A stretch of 64,000 bases of DNA from an uncultured Clostridia bacterium (GCA_946499275.1 CAMMRL010000005.1:1-64000); one strand, 5' to 3'. Positions 30,329 through 39,620 are shown, counted from the stretch's first letter. Numbers and translations are program-made. The notes: generated by a model not told the origin, from the letters alone.

Positions 30329-30916
30329 ATGAATTTTACAATTAAACCACTAATCCCACAACTTGCCAGAGATTATTTTGATTTTTTTGAAAACCGGGCA
30401 TTTACTGACAATTCACCTTACCGATGCTATTGCCAAATCTATCAAATGACCAAGAATGAACAGCAGACGAAATTCAATCATGCTGATGCAGCTGATTTTG
30501 GGAAAATATCAAGAGAAATTGCAGAACAGCAAATTGCATCAGGTGCTCTGCGGGGCTATTTGGCATATGTGGACGGAGAAGCAATTGGCTGGTGTAACGC
30601 AAACGATAAGGCAAATTTTCCAATCGATTCTTGCGGCGGATCTCATTTTCATTCAGATATTCCAAATCGTGAAATCGCAGTGGTTTGTTTTGAGGTCGCT
30701 CCCAATTTTCGAGGACAAGGTGTCGCAACAGCTCTATTGAACAGAGTTATAAGTGATGCAAAAGCCAACCAGTATTCGGCCATCGAGAGTTTTCCTGTCA
30801 TTCGTGAAGAAAGATACGAATGGGATTGCACGGGGCCTGTTCGCTTGTATGAAAAGGCAGGCTTTGTCATAACAGAAAAACGAGATGATTTTGTCGTTAT
30901 GAGAAAAGAGTTATAA
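30329..30916 (+). CDS. GNAT family N-acetyltransferase
   Basis: 195 residues from an ATG behind AAGGGGG. The acetyl-CoA loop VAPNFRGQGVATALLNRVI (about 130-148) and C-terminal PVRLYEKAGFVITEKRDD place it in the GNAT superfamily. It would move an acetyl group from acetyl-CoA to an unknown amine. Cys/Tyr-rich N-terminal section (RCYCQIYQM). Its codon use is A/T-rich compared with the chromosome to the right, so it is probably cargo at the edge of the element. Confidence 0.8.
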   Translation: MNFTIKPLIPQLARDYFDFFENRAFTDNSPYRCYCQIYQMTKNEQQTKFNHADAADFGKISREIAEQQIASGALRGYLAYVDGEAIGWCNANDKANFPIDSCGGSHFHSDIPNREIAVVCFEVAPNFRGQGVATALLNRVISDAKANQYSAIESFPVIREERYEWDCTGPVRLYEKAGFVITEKRDDFVVMRKEL

Positions 30917-31015
30917 TACTGCTTACCGCAGTTATCGACTTATTCACAATACAACGATTCCTGTTATCAACCCCCATAACAAACTGATAACATTAGTTCA
31001 TATGGGCAGGATAAT

Positions 31016-31223
31016 ATGGATAACGAACGTTTTTTGATCCGACCTGTACCTTCTGCAATAACAATGCTGCCTAACGCAGAATATGGGACAATTAGCGGAA
31101 GGGAGCAAAAAGAAATGGCTCCGAGTCGATGACATTGACAATCGTGAATTATTGACCGATTTATTTATTGCTATATATAATGAATTACCTGTATCGGTAC
31201 CGAGAAAGAAAAATAATCTGTAA
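31016..31223 (+). pseudogene. Frameshifted small element gene
   Basis: ATG at 31016 opens MDNERFLIRPVPSAITMLPN and ends early after about 37 codons; a shifted frame continues with KKWLRVDDIDNRELLTDLF to NELPVSVPRKKNNL. The two halves look like one 68-residue protein of a kind often found on clostridial ICEs, split by a 1-base shift near 31,090-31,110. Probably a decayed element gene, suggesting element DNA extends at least this far. Confidence 0.5.
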
Positions 31224-31330
31224 ACTAGGCTTTTTCTTACATACAAGACGATTGTCCTTTTTATTCAGTTGCCATACTTTTTGCAAAGGGAGGGATGGTA
31301 AAGGAAATAAGGCATAGAAAAAGCATACAC

Positions 31331-31383
31331 AAAAGCGCCCCCTCACGAATAAGCATACCGTTCATTCGTGAGGGGGCGCTTTT
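31331..31383. terminator. Strong bidirectional terminator
   Basis: A 20-base perfect inverted repeat, AAAAGCGCCCCCTCACGAAT and its complement, around a 13-base loop, with A and T runs on both sides. It closes the region between the element remnants and the minus-strand beta-helix gene. The rest of 30917-31525 holds only the pseudogene above. Confidence 0.85.
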
Positions 31384-31525
31384 TGTGCCATACCATGAGC
31401 CTTCTTTGCCAAAGGCATATCTCTTACTCAAAGTTTTGAGGAAAAATCGAACCGTCAACATAGCGGATACTACTTAGTATATAGCCGCATCCATTTTCTA
31501 ATGAGACCAACCCCGCCGCAGGGCA

Positions 31526-33232
31526 TCACAGAGAAGGCTTTGACTCGTTTAAGGTATTCACCCGGATATTGCCCCAATCAAACGTATATCCGTCCGGAAA
31601 GCTTCTTCCAATTTCATCATCCGCATTTTCTGGGGTAAGGATGGTGCCGTTGTATTCGATATCGTCAAAATACAGGTCTTTCAAAACAAAGTCGGTAAAC
31701 GGGCCTTTGTCTTCGTTGGCAATGACCAGACTGATACAACTGTCAAACACGGCTTCGTTCAGAACGACCTCTTTGGCTTTGATGGAACGGAAGAAAATAT
31801 CGTGGATATGGCCGCCGTTATGCATCATTACCGTGACGACCGGGCAGTGAGCAACATAAATCTCTATATTCTGGAAGTACATGTGATGATCCTGGACGGC
31901 TGGATCCCCGCCGTCCATGGACACCGTGACGCACCCCAGATGCGGCGACCAATCCGCCAAAGCGTATCCAACGCTGTTGTTCCGCCAGGTCACTTCACTT
32001 TGATCGAAATTGGATTCATAAACGGCGCCGTAAGCAATGCCCTTGTCCGTCCAAACCGCGTTGTTCTCAAACACCACATGTTTTGTCCGTACGGCCCCCG
32101 CCGAAGTGGATTTGACCTCCATGGCGTCGTCGCCCGTGCGGACAAAACAGCCGCTGACGCGCACGTCGGTGCAATCGGACACCATGACGCCGTCGGAATA
32201 GGTGCGATACCCCAGCAGCAGCAAATCCCGGATTTCCACCGATTCACAGTTTGTAAAGCAGCAGGTCCAGTTGCAGGAATTCAGCACTGTAAGCCCTGCA
32301 AGCTGCAGATTCGTCACTTGGTTAAAGCTCAAGATAACGCCGGTCCCTGTTTTGGCTTCCCGGAAAGACAGGTCAAGCGCGGCATGGCCGATAACTTTTA
32401 CATTGTCCCTGGAAGCGGCGCTGATAATGCTCGCCGCAGCAGGCATGCCGTCCTCATTCGAAGTCAGCGCCTTTGCAATCAGCAGAGTGCCCGGCTCAAA
32501 ATACACCGTGACATTGTCGGCAAGGATATCGATGCAGTCAATGGTATATTCGCCCTTTTTAAAGTAATAAAGGGTCTGCGGTTCGTCGAGCTGAAGATCG
32601 GCCTTACGGTATTCCCCCGGTTCAAAGGTACGCACGGCATATCCCTCGTCCCGAGCCGTTTCCGGCGCCTTTACCATGAGGGTCAGCGGCAGCGATGATC
32701 CGTCCCCGGAGACGCCTTTGTCGAACGTAAAAGTATACGAACCGTAATCCGCAATCGACGCCGTCACCGTCTCCCCATCGGTATAGGCCGTCACGCCGGC
32801 GCTTTCCGGTAGCACGACAGGATTCTGCCTTTCGCCGTTGGTAATGACCTCCACATTCAGCAGGAAGCCACTTTCACCCCCAGCGTCCGGTACTTCCACA
32901 TAGGCGAAGGAATGGGGGCCGCGCGCTGTGCGCGCCATGTATACGGGAACCGCCGTCCCATTAATTTTCAGTTCAAAATAGGTGGAAACCACAATCCCTT
33001 GAAAGGCGCATGTCTCGTCGCTGTTTTCCTTCTCCCACAAAGGGAGGAACGCGCTGTCCAGGGTATAATCGGTAAAATGAACCCCTTCGGCGGTTCCGAA
33101 GCCCGCCGAAGCGCCGTCGCTTCCGGTGGGCGGCAGCGACGAAGTCTCGCCGGGTTCCGCACGGCACGAGGAAAATCCCATAGTCAATACCGCCGCCATA
33201 AGCAGCATTCCTCCTTTTAAACAGCGACTCAT
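31526..33232 (-). CDS. Lipoprotein with right-handed beta-helix (GH28-like)
   Basis: 568 residues. Signal peptide with lipobox FSSC, an N-terminal beta-sandwich-like region, then a long parallel beta-helix from about 230 (DNVTVYFEPGTLL, DNVKVIGHAALDL, VTNLQLAGLTVLNS, CESVEIRDLLLLGYR, YSDGVMVSDCTDVRVSG). SDGVMVSD and RTGDDAMEVKS recall the catalytic Asp motifs of polygalacturonase-like (GH28/GH49) enzymes. It probably acts on an extracellular polysaccharide from the cell surface; the substrate cannot be told. ATG behind GGAGGAAAGGA. Confidence 0.75.
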   Translation of the reverse strand: MSRCLKGGMLLMAAVLTMGFSSCRAEPGETSSLPPTGSDGASAGFGTAEGVHFTDYTLDSAFLPLWEKENSDETCAFQGIVVSTYFELKINGTAVPVYMARTARGPHSFAYVEVPDAGGESGFLLNVEVITNGERQNPVVLPESAGVTAYTDGETVTASIADYGSYTFTFDKGVSGDGSSLPLTLMVKAPETARDEGYAVRTFEPGEYRKADLQLDEPQTLYYFKKGEYTIDCIDILADNVTVYFEPGTLLIAKALTSNEDGMPAAASIISAASRDNVKVIGHAALDLSFREAKTGTGVILSFNQVTNLQLAGLTVLNSCNWTCCFTNCESVEIRDLLLLGYRTYSDGVMVSDCTDVRVSGCFVRTGDDAMEVKSTSAGAVRTKHVVFENNAVWTDKGIAYGAVYESNFDQSEVTWRNNSVGYALADWSPHLGCVTVSMDGGDPAVQDHHMYFQNIEIYVAHCPVVTVMMHNGGHIHDIFFRSIKAKEVVLNEAVFDSCISLVIANEDKGPFTDFVLKDLYFDDIEYNGTILTPENADDEIGRSFPDGYTFDWGNIRVNTLNESKPSL

Positions 33233-33274
33233 TTCCTTTCCTCCCGTTTAACATATTTCCCTATATGTGATCTA

Positions 33275-33303
33275 AGGTTACTACGCCGTATAGTTTCTGT
33301 CAA
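33275..33303 (-). promoter_or_regulatory. Possible promoter of the beta-helix gene
   Basis: Minus-strand TTGACA (33298-33303) with TAACCT (33275-33280) at 17 bases. The -35 is perfect and the -10 is weak, so an activator may be needed. Nothing else is recognised in 33304-33608 apart from a possible plus-strand -10 (TATAGT, 33496) for the next gene. Confidence 0.45.
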
Positions 33304-33608
33304 GCTGGCGGACGGCTTTTTCTGGAGTGCTTCTATAAGGGGCCGCGTTGGCTGGAACCTGGGGGCGGCTGACGGGAACTTTTCGCTGTATGGTTTTTCT
33401 CCATTTCGAACGGATTTCCCGCCGGAACGCCGTTACGGCTGTTTTGTCCGACAAAATATGCCCGCCGCTCTTGCCAAACCCGGCAAAAATGCGCTATAGT
33501 GATGATAAAAACTATTCTCCGCCGGAAATGCGGTATTACGACTGGAGGAATCATTCTTCAACAGGATATGATCGTCAAATCCATCCCCACGACATCGTCG
33601 AAGCGGAG

Positions 33609-33879
33609 ATGAAAAACCTGCCCGTACTGCGACTGGGAGCTTCCGCCCCTTTCCCCCCTGCTGCTCGGGCTGGGGCAGATGATCAACGGCCAGCTGGCCA
33701 AGGGGCTGGTGGTCCTCGGCGCCGGTATGGCGATTTCCGCCGTCACTTGTGGAAGCACTGCGCCGGTCCTGTGGATTCTATCGGCGGTGGATGCCTACCA
33801 ATGCGCGAAAAAGCTCCGCAGCGGCATGGTTATCCGTAAATTCCAGTTTTTTAAATCCGCCGCGCCTTATACAATGTGA
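33609..33879 (+). pseudogene. Zinc-ribbon/TM2-like small membrane protein, 1-base frameshift
   Basis: The coding frame KTCPYCDWELPP...LLLGLGQMINGQLAKGLVVLGAG...WILSAVDAYQCAKKLRSG has a zinc-ribbon start, a GLGQ-x-NGQ turn and two membrane helices as in TM2-like proteins. It lacks a start: the ATG at 33609 is followed by A5, and removing one A gives MKTCPYC in frame. An in-frame TGA lies at 33610. Either a sequencing error in the A run or a recent mutation. About 90 residues if intact. The next gene yqeY follows 26 bases later. Confidence 0.55.
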
Positions 33880-33904
33880 CTATCAAAGAAAGGACGCCAA
33901 AACG

Positions 33905-34351
33905 ATGAGCAAGATTGAAACCGTACGCAAAGCGATGATGCAGGCGTTGAAAGAAAAAGACGCCCCACGGAAAGAGACCCTTTCCCTCCTGCTGTCGGCG
34001 CTGAAAAATAAAGCAATCGATAAGCGCGCCGACTTGACCGAAGAGGAGGAAAACGCCGTCGTCCTGCGGGAAATCAAGCAGACGCAGGAGACGATGGACC
34101 TCGCCCCCGCCGACCGGGCCGATTTGATCGAGGAATGTAAGGCCCGCATCGCGGTGCTCTCCGAATTTGCACCGCAAATGATGGATGAAGCGGCAGTCGC
34201 CGCGGAAATCGACGCCGTTTTGGCGGAATTGGGGATCGAAGCGCCCACCGTGCGGGATAAGGGCGTGATTATGAAATCGCTGATGCCCCGGGTGAAGGGG
34301 AAAGCCGACGGCGCGATGGTCGCCCGCCTGGTGGGGGAACGGCTGGGCTGA
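33905..34351 (+). CDS. yqeY: YqeY/GatB-like protein
   Basis: 148 residues, the usual length. KAMMQALKEKDAPRKETLSLLLSALKNKAIDKRADLTEEE is the family start and APTVRDKGVIMKSLMPRVKGKADGAMVARLV its end. The fold is shared with the tail of GatB, the tRNA-amidotransferase subunit, so it may bind tRNA, but its role is unsettled. ATG behind GAAAGGA. A strong terminator follows. Confidence 0.9.
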   Translation: MSKIETVRKAMMQALKEKDAPRKETLSLLLSALKNKAIDKRADLTEEEENAVVLREIKQTQETMDLAPADRADLIEECKARIAVLSEFAPQMMDEAAVAAEIDAVLAELGIEAPTVRDKGVIMKSLMPRVKGKADGAMVARLVGERLG

Positions 34352-34383
34352 GTATTTTTGTCCATCCGGTGCATAAAGGGCCG

Positions 34384-34424
34384 AAAAGCCCGGTGTTTCA
34401 CTCAATGAAACACCGGGCTTTTTT
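34384..34424. terminator. Terminator after yqeY
   Basis: A 17-base stem AAAAGCCCGGTGTTTCA with its complement and T6, between yqeY and zur. It can serve both convergent genes. Confidence 0.85.
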
Positions 34425-34615
34425 GTAAAGGCGGATAAATACTTGCGAAATCTCCCGGACGGATACGGCGGCATCGGCAAGCCGCGCCTTTCCAGTCCAG
34501 CGCGCGATCCGGATTCCCGTGTCCGGCCGCCCGGTTACGGGCCCCTCATCCCTCCTATAATTTTCGGCTACGTCATCAGCCGTTCCTCCGCGCACTGGAC
34601 TCTGCCGGGGCGGGG

Positions 34616-35107
34616 TTATGGATGGCGGCGCGGCTCTTTTTCGCCTTTGCCCGCGCGGCGGCATTCCGCGCAGTAGCCGTAAACCTGGACAACGTGTTCG
34701 GTCACTGCAAAGCCGGCCATTTCTTCCAATTCCCGCTCCATACTGGCCAGGGGACAGGCCGGCAAGTCCAGCATCCGGTTGCATCCCTTGCAGATCATAT
34801 AGTGCCGGTGGCCCCGCCCGTGCGCCGCGCCGTAAAAGCTTTCCCCGCTTTCCAGCCGACCGCGCACCACCTCGCCCCGCGCCTGCATGGCTTCCAGGTT
34901 ACGGTAAACGGTCGACTTGGCGAGCGTAGGCTGAAGGAGGGCCGCCCGGGCATAGATGTCCCCGGCCGTGAGGGGGCGGCCCGCTTCCTCCAGGATGGAC
35001 AGGATCAGCTTCTTCTGCCGGGTGTTCCTCGTCTTTTCCCCTTTTTTTCCCCCTTCCGGGGCCGCAGCCCCAGCGGCCTGCGAGGAAATGTTGGGAGTGT
35101 CCGCCAT
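34616..35107 (-). CDS. zur: Fur-family zinc uptake regulator (Zur-like)
   Basis: 163 residues. An Ala/Gly-rich N-terminal extension, then a winged helix (TRQKKLILSILEEAGRPLTAGDIYARA...LAKSTVYRNLEAM) and the dimerisation part with GHRHYMICKGCNRMLDL and YGYCAECRR, two CxxC pairs for structural zinc. Divergent from znuACB, so Zur is the best reading over Fur or PerR. It would bind the znu promoter when zinc is plentiful. ATG behind GGAGG. Confidence 0.8.
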   Translation of the reverse strand: MADTPNISSQAAGAAAPEGGKKGEKTRNTRQKKLILSILEEAGRPLTAGDIYARAALLQPTLAKSTVYRNLEAMQARGEVVRGRLESGESFYGAAHGRGHRHYMICKGCNRMLDLPACPLASMERELEEMAGFAVTEHVVQVYGYCAECRRAGKGEKEPRRHP

Positions 35108-35199
35108 TATCCCGTCCTCCTTCCATACGTTTTCTCTCTTTCATTGTACCCATCCGCCTAAAAAAGTCAATCTTCCTTCCTGCCCCGCCTATTTTCTCC

Positions 35200-35249
35200 T
35201 TGACTTTACGGGAAACCGCGATATACTGTTAATTGCAACTCATTCGCAA
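35200..35249 (+). promoter_or_regulatory. znu promoter with palindromic operator
   Basis: TTGACT (35200-35205) and TATACT (35222-35227) are 16 bases apart. Immediately downstream the inverted repeat TTGC-N9-GCAA (35233-35249) covers the likely start site, a suitable Zur operator position. The site sequence is not a standard published Zur box, so the link to Zur is inferred from location. Confidence 0.6.
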
Positions 35250-35287
35250 TAACTCTTTTGCCCTGCTTATGGAAAGGAACTGTAGTT

Positions 35288-36259
35288 ATGACGCATTCTG
35301 CCCGGCGGCAGTATGGGGCCGTCGCCTTGCTGATGGCGGGCATCCTGCTGGCCGCCGTCGCCATTACCGCCTTCACCCGGGTTACGAACCGGGAAGACGG
35401 GCGGCTGCGGCTGGTCGCCGCTTCGTATCCGGCTTATATCGCCGCGCTGAACATAGCGGACGGGGTGGACGGCGTACAGGTCGTCAACCTCGTCGCGGCG
35501 CAGACCGGCTGCCTGCACGATTACCAGCTGTCCCCCGACAACATGATTACCCTGTCCGGGGCGGACGCGCTGATTCTCAGCGGGGCGGGGGCGGAAAGCT
35601 TTCTGGACGGCGCGCTGGACCGTTTCCCGGAACTCGCCGTGATCGATACCTCCGCCGGGATTTCGCTGCTCGAATCCCGCCATGTCCACGACCATGACCA
35701 TGACCACGGCGAAGAAGCCGGTTCGCAGGAACCGGAAGAGGGGCTTGTCTATTACAACGAACATATCTGGACGAGCCCTGAACGGTATAAGCGGCAGGTG
35801 GCCAACCTGCGGGACGGGCTGGCGGCGCTGGACGCCGGCCACGCGGAGCAATACCGCGGCAACGCGGACGCCTACCTCGCCGAGATCGACGAGATCGAGC
35901 GGCAGCTTGCCGACGCGGCCGCCAGCCTTCCGGCCGACGTGTGCATCACCTTCCACGATTCCCTAGCCTATTTGGCGGAGGATCTCGGCCTGCATCCGGT
36001 CGCCGCCCTCTCGATCGGGGAGGACTCCGGCGTATCGGCGGCGGATCTCCGCCAGGCGGAACAGGCCGCGGCGGCCGCCGGTTCCGTCTTATTGCTATAC
36101 GACAGCCAATACCCGGTGGAATACGCCTATATTGCGGACAGCGCCGAACAGGCGGCGGTTCTCACCCTCCACACGGCGGCAGGCGGAGAAGAGGGAAAAA
36201 GCGCCTGGCTGGACGCGATGCAGCAGAACGTCCAGGTCCTGCGCGGCGCTGCGGAATAA
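35288..36259 (+). CDS. znuA: Zinc ABC transporter substrate-binding protein
   Basis: 323 residues from the ATG at 35288 (AAAGGAAC). N-terminal membrane/signal helix (about 10-28), then the cluster A-I binding-protein fold. A His-rich loop HVHDHDHDHGE (about 130) and metal-site histidines in CLHDYQLSP, NEHIWTSPERY and CITFHDSLAYL fit ZnuA/AdcA. It captures Zn(II) outside the membrane and passes it to ZnuB. First gene of the znuACB operon. There is no clear lipobox, so it is probably held by its uncleaved helix. Confidence 0.9.
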   Translation: MTHSARRQYGAVALLMAGILLAAVAITAFTRVTNREDGRLRLVAASYPAYIAALNIADGVDGVQVVNLVAAQTGCLHDYQLSPDNMITLSGADALILSGAGAESFLDGALDRFPELAVIDTSAGISLLESRHVHDHDHDHGEEAGSQEPEEGLVYYNEHIWTSPERYKRQVANLRDGLAALDAGHAEQYRGNADAYLAEIDEIERQLADAAASLPADVCITFHDSLAYLAEDLGLHPVAALSIGEDSGVSAADLRQAEQAAAAAGSVLLLYDSQYPVEYAYIADSAEQAAVLTLHTAAGGEEGKSAWLDAMQQNVQVLRGAAE

Positions 36260-36289
36260 CATCCACCTTGGGAAAGGGAGCGGACCACC

Positions 36290-37012
36290 ATGAGCAATTG
36301 CGGGCTGCACTGCCTGAAAATCAACCATATCACCGTATCGGTCGGCGGCGCCCTTCTGCTGAAGGACGTGAGCCTGCACGCCCACTGCGGGGAACTGACC
36401 GCCCTGATCGGACGCAACGGGGCTGGGAAATCCACCCTGCTCAAGGCGATCCTGGGGGAACTGCCCCACACGGGGAACGTGGAGTTCAGCGGCCACGACG
36501 GCCGCCCGGCCGGGAAGCTGCGGATCGGCTACGTCCCGCAGACGCTCAGCGTGGACGCCGGCTCCCCGGCGACGGTGTACGACATGATCCAATCCCTGAC
36601 CAGCGGATACCCGGTTTTCCTGCCTCGGCGGAAAAAAACGGTGGAACGCCTGCGGGCGCATCTGGCCCGTTTCAACGCCGCGCAGCTGATCGACAAGCCG
36701 GTGGGGCGCCTTTCCGGCGGCGAGCTGCAGCGGGTTCTGCTCGCGGCGGCGACTTTGCCGCCGCCCGACCTTCTAGTGCTGGACGAGCCGGTATCCGGCG
36801 TGGATCAAGCGGGCCTTCAGCTCTTTTACACGATCCTAGAGCAGCTCAAGGCAAGCTGCGACATGGTGATGTTGCTGGTTTCCCACGACCTGGATTTCGT
36901 TCGCGCACACGCCGACCGGGTGGTCCTGCTGGACCGCGGGGTGGAGGTTTCCGGCAGCCCGGAAACCGTGTTCGCCAGCGAAGCATTCCGCAGAGCCTTT
37001 CCCGGCGCCTGA
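36290..37012 (+). CDS. znuC: Zinc ABC transporter ATPase
   Basis: 240 residues with Walker A GRNGAGKSTLLKA, Q-loop YVPQTLS, signature LSGGELQRVLLA, Walker B LLVLDEPVSGVD and H-loop LLVSHDLDF. It hydrolyses ATP at the inner face of the ZnuB dimer. Lies 30 bases after znuA with an AAAGGGAG site, and shares its operon. Confidence 0.95.
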   Translation: MSNCGLHCLKINHITVSVGGALLLKDVSLHAHCGELTALIGRNGAGKSTLLKAILGELPHTGNVEFSGHDGRPAGKLRIGYVPQTLSVDAGSPATVYDMIQSLTSGYPVFLPRRKKTVERLRAHLARFNAAQLIDKPVGRLSGGELQRVLLAAATLPPPDLLVLDEPVSGVDQAGLQLFYTILEQLKASCDMVMLLVSHDLDFVRAHADRVVLLDRGVEVSGSPETVFASEAFRRAFPGA

Positions 37013-37068
37013 ATCCGCTCGCGGTTTGCCTGGCAACCCCTGATTTTTCGTGAAAGGAACCGACCGTT

Positions 37069-37899
37069 ATGCTTGCATCCCTCACCGAAGCCCTTTTCGG
37101 CTGGTGGCAATACGATTTCATGCGCAACGCCTTTTTCGCCATTTTGTTGATTATGCCGCTTTTTTCCATGCTCGGCACCCTGGTCGTCAACAACGGCATG
37201 GCGTTTTTCTCCGACGCCCTAGGCCATTCCGCGCTGACCGGCGTGGGGATCGGCGTTCTGCTGGGCCTGTCCGAATACCGCCTGGTCATGGTAGTTTTCG
37301 CCGTGGTTTTCGCCCTGGTGATGAACCGGATACGGCACTCCCGTCTCTCCTCCACCGACACGGTGATAGGGGTCTTCTCCTCCTGCGGGGTGGCGCTCGG
37401 CCTGGTGATCCTCTCCCGCGGGGGCAGCTTCGCCAAATACCAGAGCCTGCTGATCGGCGATATCCTCAGCATATCCCCCGGCGAGCTGCTGGTGCTAGGG
37501 ATCACCTTGGTGGCGACGGCGGGGATCTGGCTGCTCTGCTTCAACGGGCTCCACGCAGTAAGCGTGAGCCCGCCCCTGGCCCGCAGCAAAGGGATCCCGG
37601 TGAGACTGCTGGATAACCTTTTTGTGGTGCTGATCGCGGTGGTCGTCATGCTCGCCATCCAATGGGTGGGGCTGTTGATTATCAACGCCATGCTCATCCT
37701 GCCGGCCGCCGCCTCCCGCAACGTGGCCCGCAGCATGCGCAGCTACCATTTGCTGTCGCTGATTTTTGGCCTATTTTCCGGGATTCTCGGACTGCTCTTG
37801 TCCTATCATAATGCAGTCGCTACCGGCCCGATGGTTGTTTTAATCGCCGCCGCCCTCTATTTCGGGACCTTTGCTCTGCGGGAAATTGACAACAGATAG
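37069..37899 (+). CDS. znuB: Zinc ABC transporter permease
   Basis: 276 residues with about eight membrane helices in the pattern of the ABC-3 family; ALGHSALTGVGIGVLLGL and the RSKGIPVRLLDNLFVVLIAVVVMLAIQWVGLLIINAMLILPAAA block are characteristic. Forms the Zn(II) channel. ATG behind GAAAGGAA. A terminator follows 50 bases after the stop. Confidence 0.93.
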   Translation: MLASLTEALFGWWQYDFMRNAFFAILLIMPLFSMLGTLVVNNGMAFFSDALGHSALTGVGIGVLLGLSEYRLVMVVFAVVFALVMNRIRHSRLSSTDTVIGVFSSCGVALGLVILSRGGSFAKYQSLLIGDILSISPGELLVLGITLVATAGIWLLCFNGLHAVSVSPPLARSKGIPVRLLDNLFVVLIAVVVMLAIQWVGLLIINAMLILPAAASRNVARSMRSYHLLSLIFGLFSGILGLLLSYHNAVATGPMVVLIAAALYFGTFALREIDNR

Positions 37900-37949
37900 A
37901 AAATATCAGATTAATTTATACGACTTGTATTTTTTGTAGCTAAAATGCT

Positions 37950-37991
37950 TTTCAAAAGGCTGGCCGGATAATACCGGCCAGCCTTTTGAAA
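37950..37991. terminator. Terminator after znuB
   Basis: A 17-base stem TTCAAAAGGCTGGCCGG with its complement. The 200 bases that follow, up to ypeB, are A/T-rich and hold no gene that I can support. Confidence 0.8.
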
Positions 37992-38195
37992 TCCTTCCGC
38001 TTATCGTTACAAATCGATTTTTGTAACGCATAATTAATACAATTTGTTTTTTTATTGAATATTATCCTATTGGTAAATCCGTTTTCTCCGGGGATTTCCA
38101 GTATAGTCTCTTCTTTTCCGGAAAAAATACACATACGGTAAAGCATAGGCAGGCAAACTGCCTATGGCCGGGAAATCCGGATAAAGGAGGTCCGT

Positions 38196-39548
38196 ATGAT
38201 GGAGCGACTGCGCAACATGAGCCGCCGTTCGCTGGTGCGCGTCATTAGCTTTACGCTCGCGCTGATCGTCGCCCTGGCGGCGGCGGCAATCGGAGGCTAC
38301 ACCGCCTCGCAAAAGTACCGCACGACGATTGAATATTCCTATCAGCGCGCCTTGGGGGAGCTGACGGAATATATCAGCAACCTGGACATCACCCTGGAAA
38401 AAGGGCAGTACGCCGCCACGGAAAAACAGATGCAGGGCCTGTCCTCGGAATTATGGCGACAGGCAGGGAACGCCAAGAACGCGCTCAGCCAGCTTCCGCT
38501 GGAGGGGGAATCGCTCGGCAACACCTACAAGTTCCTCTCCCAAGTGGGCAATTTCTGTCTCGCGCTTTCCGAAAAGGCGGAGGGCGGTGGGAAAATCACC
38601 GAAGAGGAACTTCAAGCCTTTGACCAACTTTCCGACTACGCCTCCTCCCTGTCTCAGCAGCTGGGGCAAATGGAAAGCGACCTGGCCAACGGGGCTCTGA
38701 GCTTTGAAAAGACCAAAGATGCCGTCGCCGCCGGCGGCAGTGACGCCTCGATGCCGGACATCAACAGCGGCTTTCATGAGATGGAGGAAGGCTTCACCGA
38801 TTATCCGACCCTCATCTACGACGGCCCCTTCTCCGATCACATTCAGCAGCAGAAGCCGAAATACCTGTCCGGCAAAGCCGCCGTTTCCCAGCAGGACGCG
38901 CTGGAGATCGCGGAAAAGGCCGTCGGCGGGGCCGACCTGGCCTATACGGGGAAAACCAGCGGCAACCTGCCCGGCTTTCAGTTTGCCAACGATACGCTGA
39001 CCGTCAGCGTTACCCAGGCCGGCGGGATGGTTGAGTATTTTCTCAACGCCCGCACCATCGGGGAACCCACCCTCAGTGTAGAGGAAGGCTTGAAAAAGGC
39101 GCAGGCCGCCTTAAAGGACAAAGGGCTCGGCGAATTCATCACCCGGTACTACCAACTCTCAGGCGGTATTCTCACGGTGAATTTCGCCGCGGTGCAGGAA
39201 TCCGTCGTGCTGTACCCCGACCTGATCAAAGTGGGGGTTGCGCTGGATACCGGCGAAGTGGTATCCTACGATGCGAAAGGCTATCTGCAAAACCATACCG
39301 AGCGGGAACTGCCCGCCATGGCCGTTTCAGAAGAGGAGGCGCGCGCCGTCCTCTCCCCGCGGCTGACGGTGAAAAGCCACGCGATGGCGCTGGTACCGTC
39401 CGACGGGCTCAGCGAAGCGTACTGCCATGAATTCCTTTGCCGCGGCCGGGACGACGAACCGGTGCTGGTATACGTGAACGTCGAAACCGGGATGGAGGAA
39501 CAAATCCTGATCCTTTTGGAAAGCGACGCGGGCGTCCTCGCTATGTGA
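38196..39548 (+). CDS. ypeB: Germination protein YpeB
   Basis: 450 residues. One N-terminal membrane helix (about 14-35), then a helical domain (SYQRALGELTEYISNLDITLEKGQYA...LSSELWRQAGNAKNALSQLPL) and C-terminal PepSY-like repeats (AVSQQDALEIAEKAVGG, SVEEGLKKAQAALKDKG, VSEEEARAVLSPRL). YpeB keeps the spore lytic enzyme SleB stable and in place. Normally sleB lies just upstream; it is not here. Starts ATG-ATG behind AAAGGAGG. Confidence 0.9.
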   Translation: MMERLRNMSRRSLVRVISFTLALIVALAAAAIGGYTASQKYRTTIEYSYQRALGELTEYISNLDITLEKGQYAATEKQMQGLSSELWRQAGNAKNALSQLPLEGESLGNTYKFLSQVGNFCLALSEKAEGGGKITEEELQAFDQLSDYASSLSQQLGQMESDLANGALSFEKTKDAVAAGGSDASMPDINSGFHEMEEGFTDYPTLIYDGPFSDHIQQQKPKYLSGKAAVSQQDALEIAEKAVGGADLAYTGKTSGNLPGFQFANDTLTVSVTQAGGMVEYFLNARTIGEPTLSVEEGLKKAQAALKDKGLGEFITRYYQLSGGILTVNFAAVQESVVLYPDLIKVGVALDTGEVVSYDAKGYLQNHTERELPAMAVSEEEARAVLSPRLTVKSHAMALVPSDGLSEAYCHEFLCRGRDDEPVLVYVNVETGMEEQILILLESDAGVLAM

Positions 39549-39620
39549 CTATAATTCCTATGTGTCAGTCCGTCCCCGTCCTCTCCGCACCCGATTTCTC
39601 TTACTATCTTCTAGTCTCAA

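Noticed and set aside
31261-31477. Two opposing short frames around 31.3-31.4 kb
   Set aside because: Both are translations of a 20-base inverted repeat that is a bidirectional terminator.
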